DNA of 5,273 nt from Pyramidobacter sp. (GTDB lineage Bacteria > Synergistota > Synergistia > Synergistales > Dethiosulfovibrionaceae), in NCBI GenBank assembly GCA_017940445.1, contig JAGAYQ010000112.1, forward strand, positions 1-5,273. Direction: 5' to 3'. The translations under genes and the position numbers were made by a program. The notes beneath the pieces are model-generated. The model was not told the DNA's origin. It saw only the letters and a list, made by a program, of their open reading frames with translations, and searched no databases. The first letter of the stretch is position 1; each line of letters opens with the position of its first letter. Below are positions 1 through 5,113 of the stretch, one piece after another.

Positions 1-450
1 CAGCAGAAGATAATACAGCTTTGCCGTAAACTTTTTGAAAAATGATTCTCCCCCGCGGACGTGCCGCTGGGCATACACGTCGTCGAAGCCTTCGAACCAG
101 CCGTCGATCAGCCGGGGGATCAGCTCCGGCGGATGCTGAAGATCAGCGTCCATGAAGATGGCTCCGTCGCATTCCAGATGGTCGATCGCCGCCGAGAGCG
201 CTACTTCCTTGCCGAAGTTTCGGGAAAAGCTGAGGTAGCGCACGCGTCCGTCCTCTTTCGCAAGCGCACGGATCACGTCGAGCGAGCCGTCTGTGCTGCC
301 GTCGTCGACGAAGAACAGCTCAAAATCGCAGTCCGATACCGTTCTCAGCACTCCGCACAGCCGTTCGTACAGCGCGCGGAGATTCTCCTGTTCGTTAAAA
401 AAAGGCACGACGACCGAGAAAAGCGGGCGTGAAGAAAAAGATCCAGCCAT
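1..450 (-). CDS. GT2-family polyprenyl-phosphate glycosyltransferase, GtrB/DPMS-like (C-terminus outside window)
   Basis: The 150 visible residues form the catalytic part of a GT-A fold glycosyltransferase. Strand 1 reads FSVVVPFFNEQENL (11-24). The nucleotide-binding motif VDDGSTDGS is at 48-56, SRNFGKE at 76-82, and the metal/substrate motif MDADLQHPPE at 100-109. NFGKE plus DADLQHPPE is characteristic of the dolichol/undecaprenyl-phosphate glycosyltransferase branch (GtrB, DPM1, ArnC-like). These enzymes move a sugar from a nucleotide donor to a lipid phosphate carrier at the cytoplasmic face. Family members usually run to about 300-330 residues and end in two membrane helices, so roughly half the protein, including that anchor, lies beyond position 1. 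The start is the ATG at 448-450, seven bases after GGAGG. It follows the GtrII-like gene by 14 bases and is surely co-transcribed. Family assignment is firm. The sugar (glucose inferred from the neighbour) is not readable from the sequence. Confidence 0.92.
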   Translation of the reverse strand, partial: MAGSFSSRPLFSVVVPFFNEQENLRALYERLCGVLRTVSDCDFELFFVDDGSTDGSLDVIRALAKEDGRVRYLSFSRNFGKEVALSAAIDHLECDGAIFMDADLQHPPELIPRLIDGWFEGFDDVYAQRHVRGGESFFKKFTAKLYYLLL

Positions 451-457
451 ATCACAG

Positions 458-462
458 CCTCC
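458..462 (-). promoter_or_regulatory. Ribosome binding site of the GT2 glycosyltransferase
   Basis: GGAGG on the minus strand, seven bases before the ATG. It sits in the 14-base gap after the TGA (465-467) of the upstream gene, which fits tight operon coupling. Confidence 0.85.
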
Positions 463-464
463 GT

Positions 465-2003
465 TCAAAAGCGCACGACCACAGCGCCGCTCACGATCCG
501 CACCGAGCCGTCAGCCGGATAGCGCGGCATGGCGAGCACCTCGGGAAGACGCTCGTACTTTTCTACGTTCTGGATCACCGTGGGCGAGAAACCGCACCAC
601 AGGCTCATGAAGTCCTTCCAAGCGTAGTTGTTGATGAGGAGGATGTTCTGATTGAACAAGTACGGCAGCAGGCGCACGCGGTCGAGCTCGGCATACCGCG
701 GTGCGTTGGGATCGCGCTTGTTGCGCTCGTTGATGTAAACGACAGGGAGTTCGGGTGAATAGCCCGGCAGACTCTCGATGCGCGTCACCAGGCGGGTGAA
801 GTATTCGCGCGCCTGGTTCTGGATGATGTCGGCTTTGAAGTAGCAGACGTTGTCGTAATGGCAGTAAAGCGCCGAAATGCCCAGCATCAGCGACACGCCG
901 CTCCAGTAAAGCCAGCGTGGATAATGCCGGCGGTCGAGCGCCGCTCCTTCCAGCAGGCAGATGAACGCCATGAACGCCAGCGCCTTGCTGTATACCATCA
1001 GCGAATGGACGAGCTGCACGTCGACCATCACATGCACGAAATTGACGCAGAGCGGAAACAGCGCCAGCAGGAACAGGAACTCGATCCCTCGGCGTTTCTT
1101 CGCCCGAAACAGCTGCCAGGCTCGGTCGAGCGCCAGCAAAATGCCCAGCGAGAGTACGGCCTCGTACAGCCAGTACAGTGCCGCCGTCGGATACATATCG
1201 CGCATCTTTCCGGCCGGGGGCCAAAAGAACTCGGCGTAGGCGCGTCTGACGCGATCAAGATACCGCTCCCATCCCGAGAAACCAAAAGAGCTGATGCTCT
1301 CGTAATCGGTCAGTTCAGTCCCCGCCAGATGCAGCGCGAGCCGCGTGGCCGCCAGATAGAGCACGAGGATCAGCAGGCTCGCGCCTGCCAGCGACAGCCC
1401 TTTGCAGAAAAAACGAAAGCGCCGGTCAGCGGGATCATAGCGCAGACTCATCATCATATACAGCAGCATGATCGTCAGCGCCACGCACAAATAGGCCTGA
1501 TACACGCCCGTCCCGCAGGCAGCAAAAACGCAGCCGAGCAGGAACTGCACCGGCCGTTCCCGGCTGGCGCTGCAGATCAGCCAGACGCCCAGCAGCGTCA
1601 GGTCAAGCCCCAACAGGTAGTACGGCGCCGTGTACATATACCCGAACAGCGCCGCCACCGCGGGAAACGTCGTCAGGATCCCCGCCAGCGCCACGCAGCT
1701 GAGCGTGCGCTCGATGCGGAAGATCTTTGCCAGGAAACCGCCGGCAAAGGCGATCAGCAAAAGCGAGACCAGACCGTTGAACAGCGGCAGACTGTAAAGC
1801 GCCCCGCCAAACAGAAACTGTCCGGCATATCCCAGCAGTTCAAGCATCCACCGTCCTGACGAGACCGTCGCACCGACGTGGAACACCATGTGCGCATCGT
1901 CGTGAAAAGAAAATTTGTTCAGCAGCATCACTCCGTGAGCTGCGAATCCCCATGCCAGCGTGCTGTACAGCATCAGGCGGAAAGGATTTTTCGTTCGTTC
2001 CAT
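465..2003 (-). CDS. GtrII-type membrane glucosyltransferase (serotype-conversion-like)
   Basis: A 512-residue polytopic membrane protein resembling the GtrII glucosyltransferase family, which transfers a sugar from undecaprenyl phosphate to a surface glycan such as O-antigen on the outer face of the inner membrane. After an N-terminal membrane helix (about 10-28) comes FHDD (33-36) and then SGRW (49-52), acidic and GR motifs seen near the N-terminus in such enzymes. Further hydrophobic segments lie near 66-94, 103-122, 126-146, 154-186, 204-226, 272-293, 308-327, 333-353 and 363-382, with GVYQAY at 166-171. The last 125 or so residues are soluble, contain ERNKRDP and finish with MPRYPADGSVRIVSG, a typical ending of this family. 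An ATG six bases upstream is in frame, but GAGG (2011-2014) lies one base from it and seven bases from the ATG at 2001-2003, so I chose the latter. It is followed by the GtrB-like gene. A GtrA-like flippase could lie beyond position 1 but is not seen. Acceptor and sugar are unknown. Confidence 0.8.
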   Translation of the reverse strand: MERTKNPFRLMLYSTLAWGFAAHGVMLLNKFSFHDDAHMVFHVGATVSSGRWMLELLGYAGQFLFGGALYSLPLFNGLVSLLLIAFAGGFLAKIFRIERTLSCVALAGILTTFPAVAALFGYMYTAPYYLLGLDLTLLGVWLICSASRERPVQFLLGCVFAACGTGVYQAYLCVALTIMLLYMMMSLRYDPADRRFRFFCKGLSLAGASLLILVLYLAATRLALHLAGTELTDYESISSFGFSGWERYLDRVRRAYAEFFWPPAGKMRDMYPTAALYWLYEAVLSLGILLALDRAWQLFRAKKRRGIEFLFLLALFPLCVNFVHVMVDVQLVHSLMVYSKALAFMAFICLLEGAALDRRHYPRWLYWSGVSLMLGISALYCHYDNVCYFKADIIQNQAREYFTRLVTRIESLPGYSPELPVVYINERNKRDPNAPRYAELDRVRLLPYLFNQNILLINNYAWKDFMSLWCGFSPTVIQNVEKYERLPEVLAMPRYPADGSVRIVSGAVVVRF

Positions 2004-2010
2004 GTGCATT

Positions 2011-2014
2011 CCTC
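2011..2014 (-). promoter_or_regulatory. Ribosome binding site deciding the GtrII-like start
   Basis: The minus strand reads TGAGGAATGCACATGG. GAGG is one base before the first ATG (2007-2009), too close to work, and seven bases before the second ATG (2001-2003). The second Met is therefore the likely start. Confidence 0.7.
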
Positions 2015-2046
2015 ATTTATGATCAGTTCCCGTCGTAACAAAACGA

Positions 2047-2062
2047 CGTGCGTATTATACTG
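2047..2062 (+). repeat. Direct repeat copy 1, CGTGNGTATTATACNG
   Basis: Reads CGTGCGTATTATACTG. It matches the copy at 2233-2248 at 14 of 16 positions. The core GTATTATAC is palindromic around its central base. It contains the minus-strand TATAAT used above as the operon -10. Confidence 0.7.
2054..2059 (-). promoter_or_regulatory. Candidate -10 box for the GtrII/GtrB operon
   Basis: A perfect TATAAT on the minus strand, in the context CAGTATAATACGC. Initiation near 2047 would give a leader of about 44 bases before the GtrII-like ATG. No convincing -35 hexamer is found at 16-18 bases. That position (about 2076-2082) lies inside one arm of the inverted repeat at 2072-2100. It could be a weak or activator-dependent promoter. 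Confidence 0.5.
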
Positions 2063-2071
2063 TTTTTCGTT

Positions 2072-2100
2072 AAAACGGCTAGCGCCTTTTTAGCCGTTTT
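2072..2100 (-). terminator. 10-bp perfect hairpin, possible terminator or operator
   Basis: Arms AAAACGGCTA (2072-2081) and TAGCCGTTTT (2091-2100) are perfectly complementary with a 9-base loop. On the minus strand the stem ends in TTTT then AACG, so it resembles a weak intrinsic terminator. It would end any transcript started near 2233 just before the GtrII promoter. The same symmetry on the plus strand makes it potentially bidirectional. Because it covers the place where the -35 of the GtrII operon should be, it could instead be a protein-binding operator. Confidence 0.45.
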
Positions 2101-2234
2101 ATAGCGCCGAAGGCGCGTCGAAAAACACATGAGACGGCGTGGCACCTGTAAGGCGCCGACTGCCGTGCCCGACTTTGCGACGCGAAGCTCGTCCTTTAGG
2201 AGCGCGGCCGCGCGATGAGCATTTTTATCGCGCG
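2072..2234 (-). other. Hairpin-rich non-coding interval, candidate small RNA
   Basis: About 250 bases separate the threonine synthase terminator from the GtrII-like start, with no credible gene. On the minus strand, a TATAAT (2240-2245) would start RNA near 2233. Four inverted repeats follow. CGCGCGAT pairs with ATCGCGCG (2209-2216 with 2227-2234). A two-part hairpin spans 2134-2166 (ACGGC/GCCGT outer stem, GGCGCC/GGTGCC inner stem). GCGCC/GGCGC lies at 2104-2116, and the 10-bp hairpin with TTTT at 2072-2100 comes last. This would make an RNA of roughly 160 bases. It does not match a riboswitch or other RNA class I can recognise, and both -10 boxes lack clear -35 partners. It could equally be a palindromic intergenic repeat of the genome. 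Confidence 0.35.
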
Positions 2235-2248
2235 TGAGTATTATACAG
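2233..2248 (+). repeat. Direct repeat copy 2, CGTGNGTATTATACNG
   Basis: Reads CGTGAGTATTATACAG, differing from copy 1 (2047-2062) at two positions. On the minus strand it supplies TATAAT at 2240-2245, in the context GCTGTATAATACTC, just after the threonine synthase terminator. It may be a promoter for the structured interval, a binding site, or an edge of a small inserted repeat. Confidence 0.65.
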
Positions 2249-2258
2249 CAAGCCGCAC

Positions 2259-2301
2259 AAAAAAGGACGGGAATGCGCCCGGAAAGAAACGCATCCCGTC
2301 C
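2259..2301 (-). terminator. Intrinsic terminator of threonine synthase
   Basis: On the minus strand GGACGGGATGCG (2290-2301) pairs with CGCATTCCCGTCC (2265-2277), a 12-bp stem with one bulged T and a 12-base loop. It is followed directly by TTTTTT (2259-2264). It lies 27 bases after the threonine synthase stop codon. Confidence 0.92.
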
Positions 2302-2328
2302 CTGTCATTTCATTGCAAAATCTGAGAA

Positions 2329-3510
2329 TTATTTAAGAATATCCGGCAGATCGGCGATCGCGCAGTCGCGCCACTCCAGTTTGTGCGCGGCGAACGCCGT
2401 CGTATATTTGAGGCCGCCGCCTGTGGTCACAAGCACAGCGCTCTCCCCTTCTTTCACGATCCCCGATGCACGGGCGATGCGCAGCGCGCCAAGCGGCACG
2501 CATGACGCCGGCTGAGCAAACAGGCCGGCGCGGGCCATGTCGGCCTGCGCGCGGATGATGTCCTCTTCAGGCACGGAGACAGCAGCCCCGTTCAGCCGGC
2601 GCAGCTCGGCGACCGTGCGGTTGCCGCTGGGCGGGAACGGGTTGTCGATAGCGTGCGCGATCGTTTCCGCATCAGGCGCGCGGCGGATCTGCGTCCAGCC
2701 GTTGGCAAACGCCGTCACGATCGGCGAATTGTTGCGCGCCTGCGCGCACATGAAGCGGGGCATCCGCTTCGTCAGACCGGCACGAAGCAGGTCCTCAAAG
2801 CCGTTGATGATGCCGCGGATGTTGCCGCCCGCGCTCGTGGGCACGATCACCCAGTCGGGCACGTCAAAGCCGCGGTCCTCCGCGATCTCGAAAGCGATGG
2901 TCCGCGAGCCGGCCGCGCGGAACGGCACGTCGGAGTTGGCGTAATAGATGCCGCGCTCAGCACCGAGGCGGAGACTCTCTTTGTACAGCTCGTCATACGG
3001 ACCGGCCACACGCAGCAGATGCGCGCCGTAGATAGCGATCGGCGCCAGCTTTTCGTCAGCGACGTTTCCCTTGACGAGGATGAACGCCTCCATGCCGGCC
3101 GCAGCCGCGTAGGCCGCGACCGAAGCCGCCATGTTGCCGGAGGAAACGGTGCCTACTTTTGTGTAGCCAAGCGCGCGGGCGTGAGCGATACAGGCAGCCG
3201 TGCCGCGGTCTTTGAACGACCAGGTAGGATTGGCGCTCTCGTTCTTGAACGCGACCTCTTTCAGTCCCAGTTCATCGGCAAAGCGCGCGATGCTCACGCA
3301 CGGCGTGCCCCCCTCGCCGAGCGATGTCCATTCAGATGCGTCAAAAGGGAAAAACGCCGCGTAGCGTCTGGCCTGGCAGCGCTCGTTTGTATCGATCGCC
3401 GCGCCGTCCCAGACAAGGTCCAGCGGCTCGCCGCAGTCGCAGCGGAAGCGCGCGGTTCCCGCATCATACTCAGCGCCGCACGTTTTGCAGCGCAGAAGTG
3501 CCTTTTTCAA
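2329..3510 (-). CDS. thrC: Threonine synthase (PLP fold type II, with N-terminal zinc ribbon)
   Basis: Converts O-phospho-L-homoserine to L-threonine in the cytoplasm using pyridoxal phosphate. Four cysteines (8, 11, 24, 26; CKTC and CDC) form a short zinc ribbon as in many bacterial and archaeal threonine synthases. Next come LGEGGTP (64-70) and NPTWSFKDRG (94-103) with the PLP-binding lysine at 100. SSGNM (123-127) is the Asn loop of PLP fold II enzymes, PTSAGGN (224-230) the phosphate-binding Gly loop, and VTTGGG follows at about 361-366. The length of 393 residues is normal. The usual Gly in NPTGSFKDRG is Trp here, so a related fold II enzyme such as cysteate synthase is a minor alternative. 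No ATG exists. GTG (3517-3519) and TTG (3514-3516) lie too close to the only Shine-Dalgarno-like sequence, GGGGTG (3518-3523). TTG at 3508-3510 lies seven bases after it and is preferred. The gene is monocistronic, with its own promoter and terminator. Confidence 0.9.
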   Translation of the reverse strand: MKKALLRCKTCGAEYDAGTARFRCDCGEPLDLVWDGAAIDTNERCQARRYAAFFPFDASEWTSLGEGGTPCVSIARFADELGLKEVAFKNESANPTWSFKDRGTAACIAHARALGYTKVGTVSSGNMAASVAAYAAAAGMEAFILVKGNVADEKLAPIAIYGAHLLRVAGPYDELYKESLRLGAERGIYYANSDVPFRAAGSRTIAFEIAEDRGFDVPDWVIVPTSAGGNIRGIINGFEDLLRAGLTKRMPRFMCAQARNNSPIVTAFANGWTQIRRAPDAETIAHAIDNPFPPSGNRTVAELRRLNGAAVSVPEEDIIRAQADMARAGLFAQPASCVPLGALRIARASGIVKEGESAVLVTTGGGLKYTTAFAAHKLEWRDCAIADLPDILK

Positions 3511-3517
3511 ACACAAC

Positions 3518-3523
3518 ACCCCG
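3518..3523 (-). promoter_or_regulatory. Ribosome binding site deciding the thrC start
   Basis: GGGGTG on the minus strand aligns with the GGAGGTG consensus with one mismatch. Its distance to TTG 3508-3510 is seven bases, but it overlaps the GTG at 3517-3519. This argues for an unusual TTG start. Confidence 0.5.
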
Positions 3524-3542
3524 TCTCAAAGAAGATGCAATC

Positions 3543-3571
3543 ATCTTAGCACAAAATTCGTCGCGAAAAAA
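3543..3571 (-). promoter_or_regulatory. Candidate thrC promoter with extended -10
   Basis: The minus strand reads TGCTAAGAT, an extended -10 (TGn plus TAAGAT, 3543-3548). A T-rich -35 region (TTTTTT, 3566-3571) lies 17 bases upstream. Initiation near 3536 leaves a leader of about 25 bases, with no room for an attenuator or riboswitch. Confidence 0.5.
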
Positions 3572-3607
3572 CTTCTTTTCATCACGTTTCCCTGTTGATT
3601 TTTCGCG
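3562..3607. repeat. 9-bp inverted repeat between the divergent promoters
   Basis: CGCGAAAAA (3562-3570) and TTTTTCGCG (3599-3607) are perfectly complementary and 28 bases apart. Neither predicted transcript includes the arms, so the signal acts as DNA rather than RNA if it is real. The arms overlap the predicted -35 boxes of thrC and of the plus-strand gene respectively. A second small symmetry, GAAAA-6-TTTTC, lies at 3565-3580. Confidence 0.45.
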
Positions 3608-3623
3608 CTTTTCAAGTTTAAAT
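3595..3623 (+). promoter_or_regulatory. Candidate promoter of the 11-mer repeat protein gene
   Basis: TTGATT (3595-3600), a 17-base spacer, then TTAAAT (3618-3623), each 4 of 6 to consensus. TAAATA one base further is an alternative -10. Initiation near 3630 gives a leader of about 90 bases. Confidence 0.4.
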
Positions 3624-3665
3624 ATAGGGTGGCCTCGGTACACGCTTACGAGACAGGAGAAACGC

Positions 3666-3685
3666 TCCGCGCCATCGTGCGCGGA
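3666..3685 (+). other. Leader hairpin upstream of the 11-mer repeat protein gene
   Basis: TCCGCGC (3666-3672) pairs perfectly with GCGCGGA (3679-3685) around a 6-base loop. It lies in the predicted leader, 19 bases before the ribosome binding site. No T-run follows, so it is not a terminator. It could stabilise the mRNA or be chance in GC-rich DNA. Confidence 0.35.
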
Positions 3686-3704
3686 CGAAGAATTTAAAAG
3701 CATC

Positions 3705-3710
3705 AGGAGG
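3705..3710 (+). promoter_or_regulatory. Ribosome binding site of the 11-mer repeat protein
   Basis: A perfect AGGAGG, eight bases before the ATG at 3719-3721. It fixes the start and predicts efficient translation. Confidence 0.9.
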
Positions 3711-3718
3711 AACTCAGA

Positions 3719-4969
3719 ATGTCTGACTCAATGAATGAACTGCGCGGCCAGTCCCGCGCACAGGATGAGAACACGCCCAGAGGGCTGAAAGCCCTGGCGC
3801 CGGAGGACTTCAAAGAAGAAATGGAAGCGATCACCGGCGGCGTCAAACGCGCAGCAGCAAAGCTGACCGGCCGCGCTGAGCCCGTGCCCGAAGGCGAGCC
3901 CGTCCCCGTCGACGTGGCTGCGAAAAAATCCTTTTTGAGCTCGGCCGCATCGGTCGCCGGCTTTCTGTTCAGCGCTGCCGGCGACGCATTCAAGTCGTCA
4001 GGCACGCCGGGCGTGGTAAAGAAAAAAGAACCCCGCCGCCCCATCTTTGCCGAGGAGCATGAAGAAGATCTCCCAGAACCGCCCCGCCCGTCAGAGAAAA
4101 AGATCGCGAAGGCCGCCCACCGCGCCGGCGAGTCGATCAAATCCGGCGTGGCGAAAGTTCTTTCAGAAGAGCACCGTGAGGCCGGCAGAGCCGTTGCACA
4201 GACGTTCGGCGGCGGTTTTGGCGAGGCTTTCCGCGGTGTTGCTCAGGGAGCGCATGCGATCCGCCAGGCGATCGTGAAAAAAGTTCCTCAGTCCGCCCCC
4301 GTGTTCGAAGCCGTAGGCAAAGTCACAGGAAAAGCGGGAGAACTTGCAGGCAACGCCGCCCGCGCGACCGGACGCGGCATCAAAGCTGCAGGATCAGTTG
4401 CCGGAGATAAGCTTCGCGATCTGAAGGATTCCGGAGTCTTCCAGAACGCCGGTGCCAGGATCAAAGAGTCGGCATCAGGCACACTCCACAGCCTGGCCGA
4501 GGGGACCAAACGCGCCGGCTCAAAGATCGGTGAAGCCACCCGCAATGCCGCCGAAGGCGTGAAAAAAGGCGCCCAGAACGCCGGGACAAAGTTCTCCGAG
4601 CTCAAGGAAAAAGCCGGCGAAAAGCTCGCCGAACGCCGTGCCGCCAGCGCAGAACCGAGTGAGCACACGCCTTCCGCTCTGGGCGAAAAGCTCAGAGGCC
4701 TGACTGAAAAGACGAAGGAACGCTTCGAGAGCGCCAAAAACGCCGCCGCCGAAAAAGCCCACACGCTTGCCGAAGGCGCGCGGAGCAAGCTCGAACAGCT
4801 CCGCAGCGAGCACGAGCCCGCAGCCGGAGAACACGAACGCGCTCATGCTGAAAAGCTGAAGGACATCGCCGGAAACTTCCAGGCCAAAGCCAAAGGATTT
4901 GTCGGCAAGGCCCGCGAAAAGATGGAACACTTCATCACTGACGAAGACGAAACTCACGACCGCAAATAA
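3719..4969 (+). CDS. LEA/apolipoprotein-like 11-residue-repeat protein, function unknown
   Basis: A 416-residue protein that I do not recognise as a named family. It has no Cys, Trp or Tyr, is dominated by Ala, Gly, Lys and Glu, and by hand count carries about 72 Lys/Arg against 62 Asp/Glu. There is no signal peptide. A weakly hydrophobic Ala/Ser/Gly/Phe stretch (71-91) is too polar for a clear membrane helix. Residues 52-64 and 105-124 are Pro/acid-rich linkers, and 153-182 is Gly/Ala-rich with GGGFGEAF. From about 195 the sequence falls into 11-residue units of the form A-G-x-K-hydrophobic-x-E/x. Such 11-mers form long amphipathic helices in group 3 LEA proteins, apolipoproteins and synucleins. 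By analogy it may coat membranes or protect proteins under stress, while DNA binding is another possibility given the basic excess. A perfect AGGAGG and a strong terminator make it a single-gene unit, divergent from thrC. The reading frame is secure, the function is not. Confidence 0.9.
   Translation: MSDSMNELRGQSRAQDENTPRGLKALAPEDFKEEMEAITGGVKRAAAKLTGRAEPVPEGEPVPVDVAAKKSFLSSAASVAGFLFSAAGDAFKSSGTPGVVKKKEPRRPIFAEEHEEDLPEPPRPSEKKIAKAAHRAGESIKSGVAKVLSEEHREAGRAVAQTFGGGFGEAFRGVAQGAHAIRQAIVKKVPQSAPVFEAVGKVTGKAGELAGNAARATGRGIKAAGSVAGDKLRDLKDSGVFQNAGARIKESASGTLHSLAEGTKRAGSKIGEATRNAAEGVKKGAQNAGTKFSELKEKAGEKLAERRAASAEPSEHTPSALGEKLRGLTEKTKERFESAKNAAAEKAHTLAEGARSKLEQLRSEHEPAAGEHERAHAEKLKDIAGNFQAKAKGFVGKAREKMEHFITDEDETHDRK
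4301..4645 (+). repeat. 11-residue repeat block 1 (protein residues 195-309)
   Basis: Ten 11-residue units in almost unbroken register, starting at 195, 206, 217, 228, 244, 255, 266, 277, 288 and 299. The only break is a 5-residue insert (239-243). Six units begin AG, for example AGARIKESASG, AGSKIGEATRN and AGTKFSELKEK, and one begins AA. Position 4 is often Lys and position 5 often hydrophobic. The units differ strongly at DNA level, so this is an old, selected repeat rather than a recent tandem duplication. Confidence 0.8.
4679..4810 (+). repeat. 11-residue repeat block 2 (protein residues 321-364)
   Basis: Four consecutive units beginning at 321 (LGEKLRGLTEK), 332, 343 (AAEKAHTLAEG) and 354. 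They continue the pattern of block 1 after an 11-residue Ser/Pro/Glu linker (310-320). The linker itself has repeat length, so the register is kept. Confidence 0.75.
4856..4954 (+). repeat. 11-residue repeat block 3 (protein residues 380-412)
   Basis: Units at 380 (LKDIAGNFQAK) and 391 (AKGFVGKAREK), then a diverged unit at 402 that runs into an acidic tail. AKGFVGKAREK resembles the KAKG-type motifs of small bacterial stress proteins and LEA proteins. That resemblance is short and is only suggestive. Confidence 0.6.
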
Positions 4970-4983
4970 CGAACGACAGAAAA

Positions 4984-5032
4984 ACAGCCGGAAGAGACGG
5001 AAAACTCCCCTCTTCCGGCTGTGTTCTTTTTT
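4984..5032 (+). terminator. Intrinsic terminator of the 11-mer repeat protein gene
   Basis: ACAGCCGGAAGAG (4984-4996) and CTCTTCCGGCTGT (5010-5022) form a perfect 13-bp stem with a 13-base loop, followed by GTTCTTTTTT. It starts 15 bases after the stop codon. On the minus strand the stem is followed by a short T-run, so it may also back up the terminator at 5052-5085. Confidence 0.95.
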
Positions 5033-5051
5033 CGTCCAGATGCACAAATGC

Positions 5052-5085
5052 AAAACAGCCCGGTGTGCACAGGCACACCGGGCTG
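5052..5085 (-). terminator. Intrinsic terminator of the TRAP permease gene
   Basis: CAGCCCGGTGTGC (5056-5068) and GCACACCGGGCTG (5073-5085) form a perfect 13-bp stem with a 4-base loop. On the minus strand it is followed by TTTT (5052-5055). It lies 28 bases beyond the TAG of the minus-strand gene at 5114-5116. Confidence 0.88.
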
Positions 5086-5113
5086 CTTGCGTATCACGAG
5101 AAAAATGTCAAAG

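Noticed and set aside
858..1859. Long plus-strand open frame opposite the GtrII-like gene
   Set aside because: The product is Gln/Arg/His-rich with no recognisable domain, and it is explained by the codon bias of the opposite-strand membrane protein, which has clear family motifs and a good ribosome binding site.
2023..2130. Minus-strand 35-codon frame starting MCFSTRLRRYK in the hairpin-rich interval
   Set aside because: No ribosome binding site precedes the ATG at 2128-2130, and the frame runs through the 10-bp hairpin and the operon -10 box. It is probably chance.
2200..2223. Minus-strand 8-codon frame (MLIARPRS) as a leader peptide
   Set aside because: No ribosome binding site, and no run of regulatory codons that would suggest attenuation.
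2063..2232. The interval between the twin repeats as a mobile element with target-site duplications
   Set aside because: The ends show no convincing terminal inverted repeats and there is no coding capacity. The shared 16-mer is equally well explained as duplicated promoter or binding sites.
2653..3549. Long plus-strand open frame opposite thrC
   Set aside because: An Arg/Ala/Val-rich shadow of the high-GC thrC codons, with no motif. The minus strand carries every threonine synthase motif.
3930..3991. Membrane anchor in the 11-mer repeat protein (residues 71-91)
   Set aside because: The stretch is Ser/Ala/Gly-rich with an Asp and only a few large hydrophobics, so it is not a convincing transmembrane helix. 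An amphipathic helix is more likely.
4520..5053. Minus-strand open frame overlapping the 11-mer repeat gene and its terminator
   Set aside because: It would run through the terminator hairpin. It is Phe/Gly/Leu-rich as expected from the complement of Lys/Glu/Ala codons, and the plus-strand frame has a perfect ribosome binding site and a regular protein repeat.
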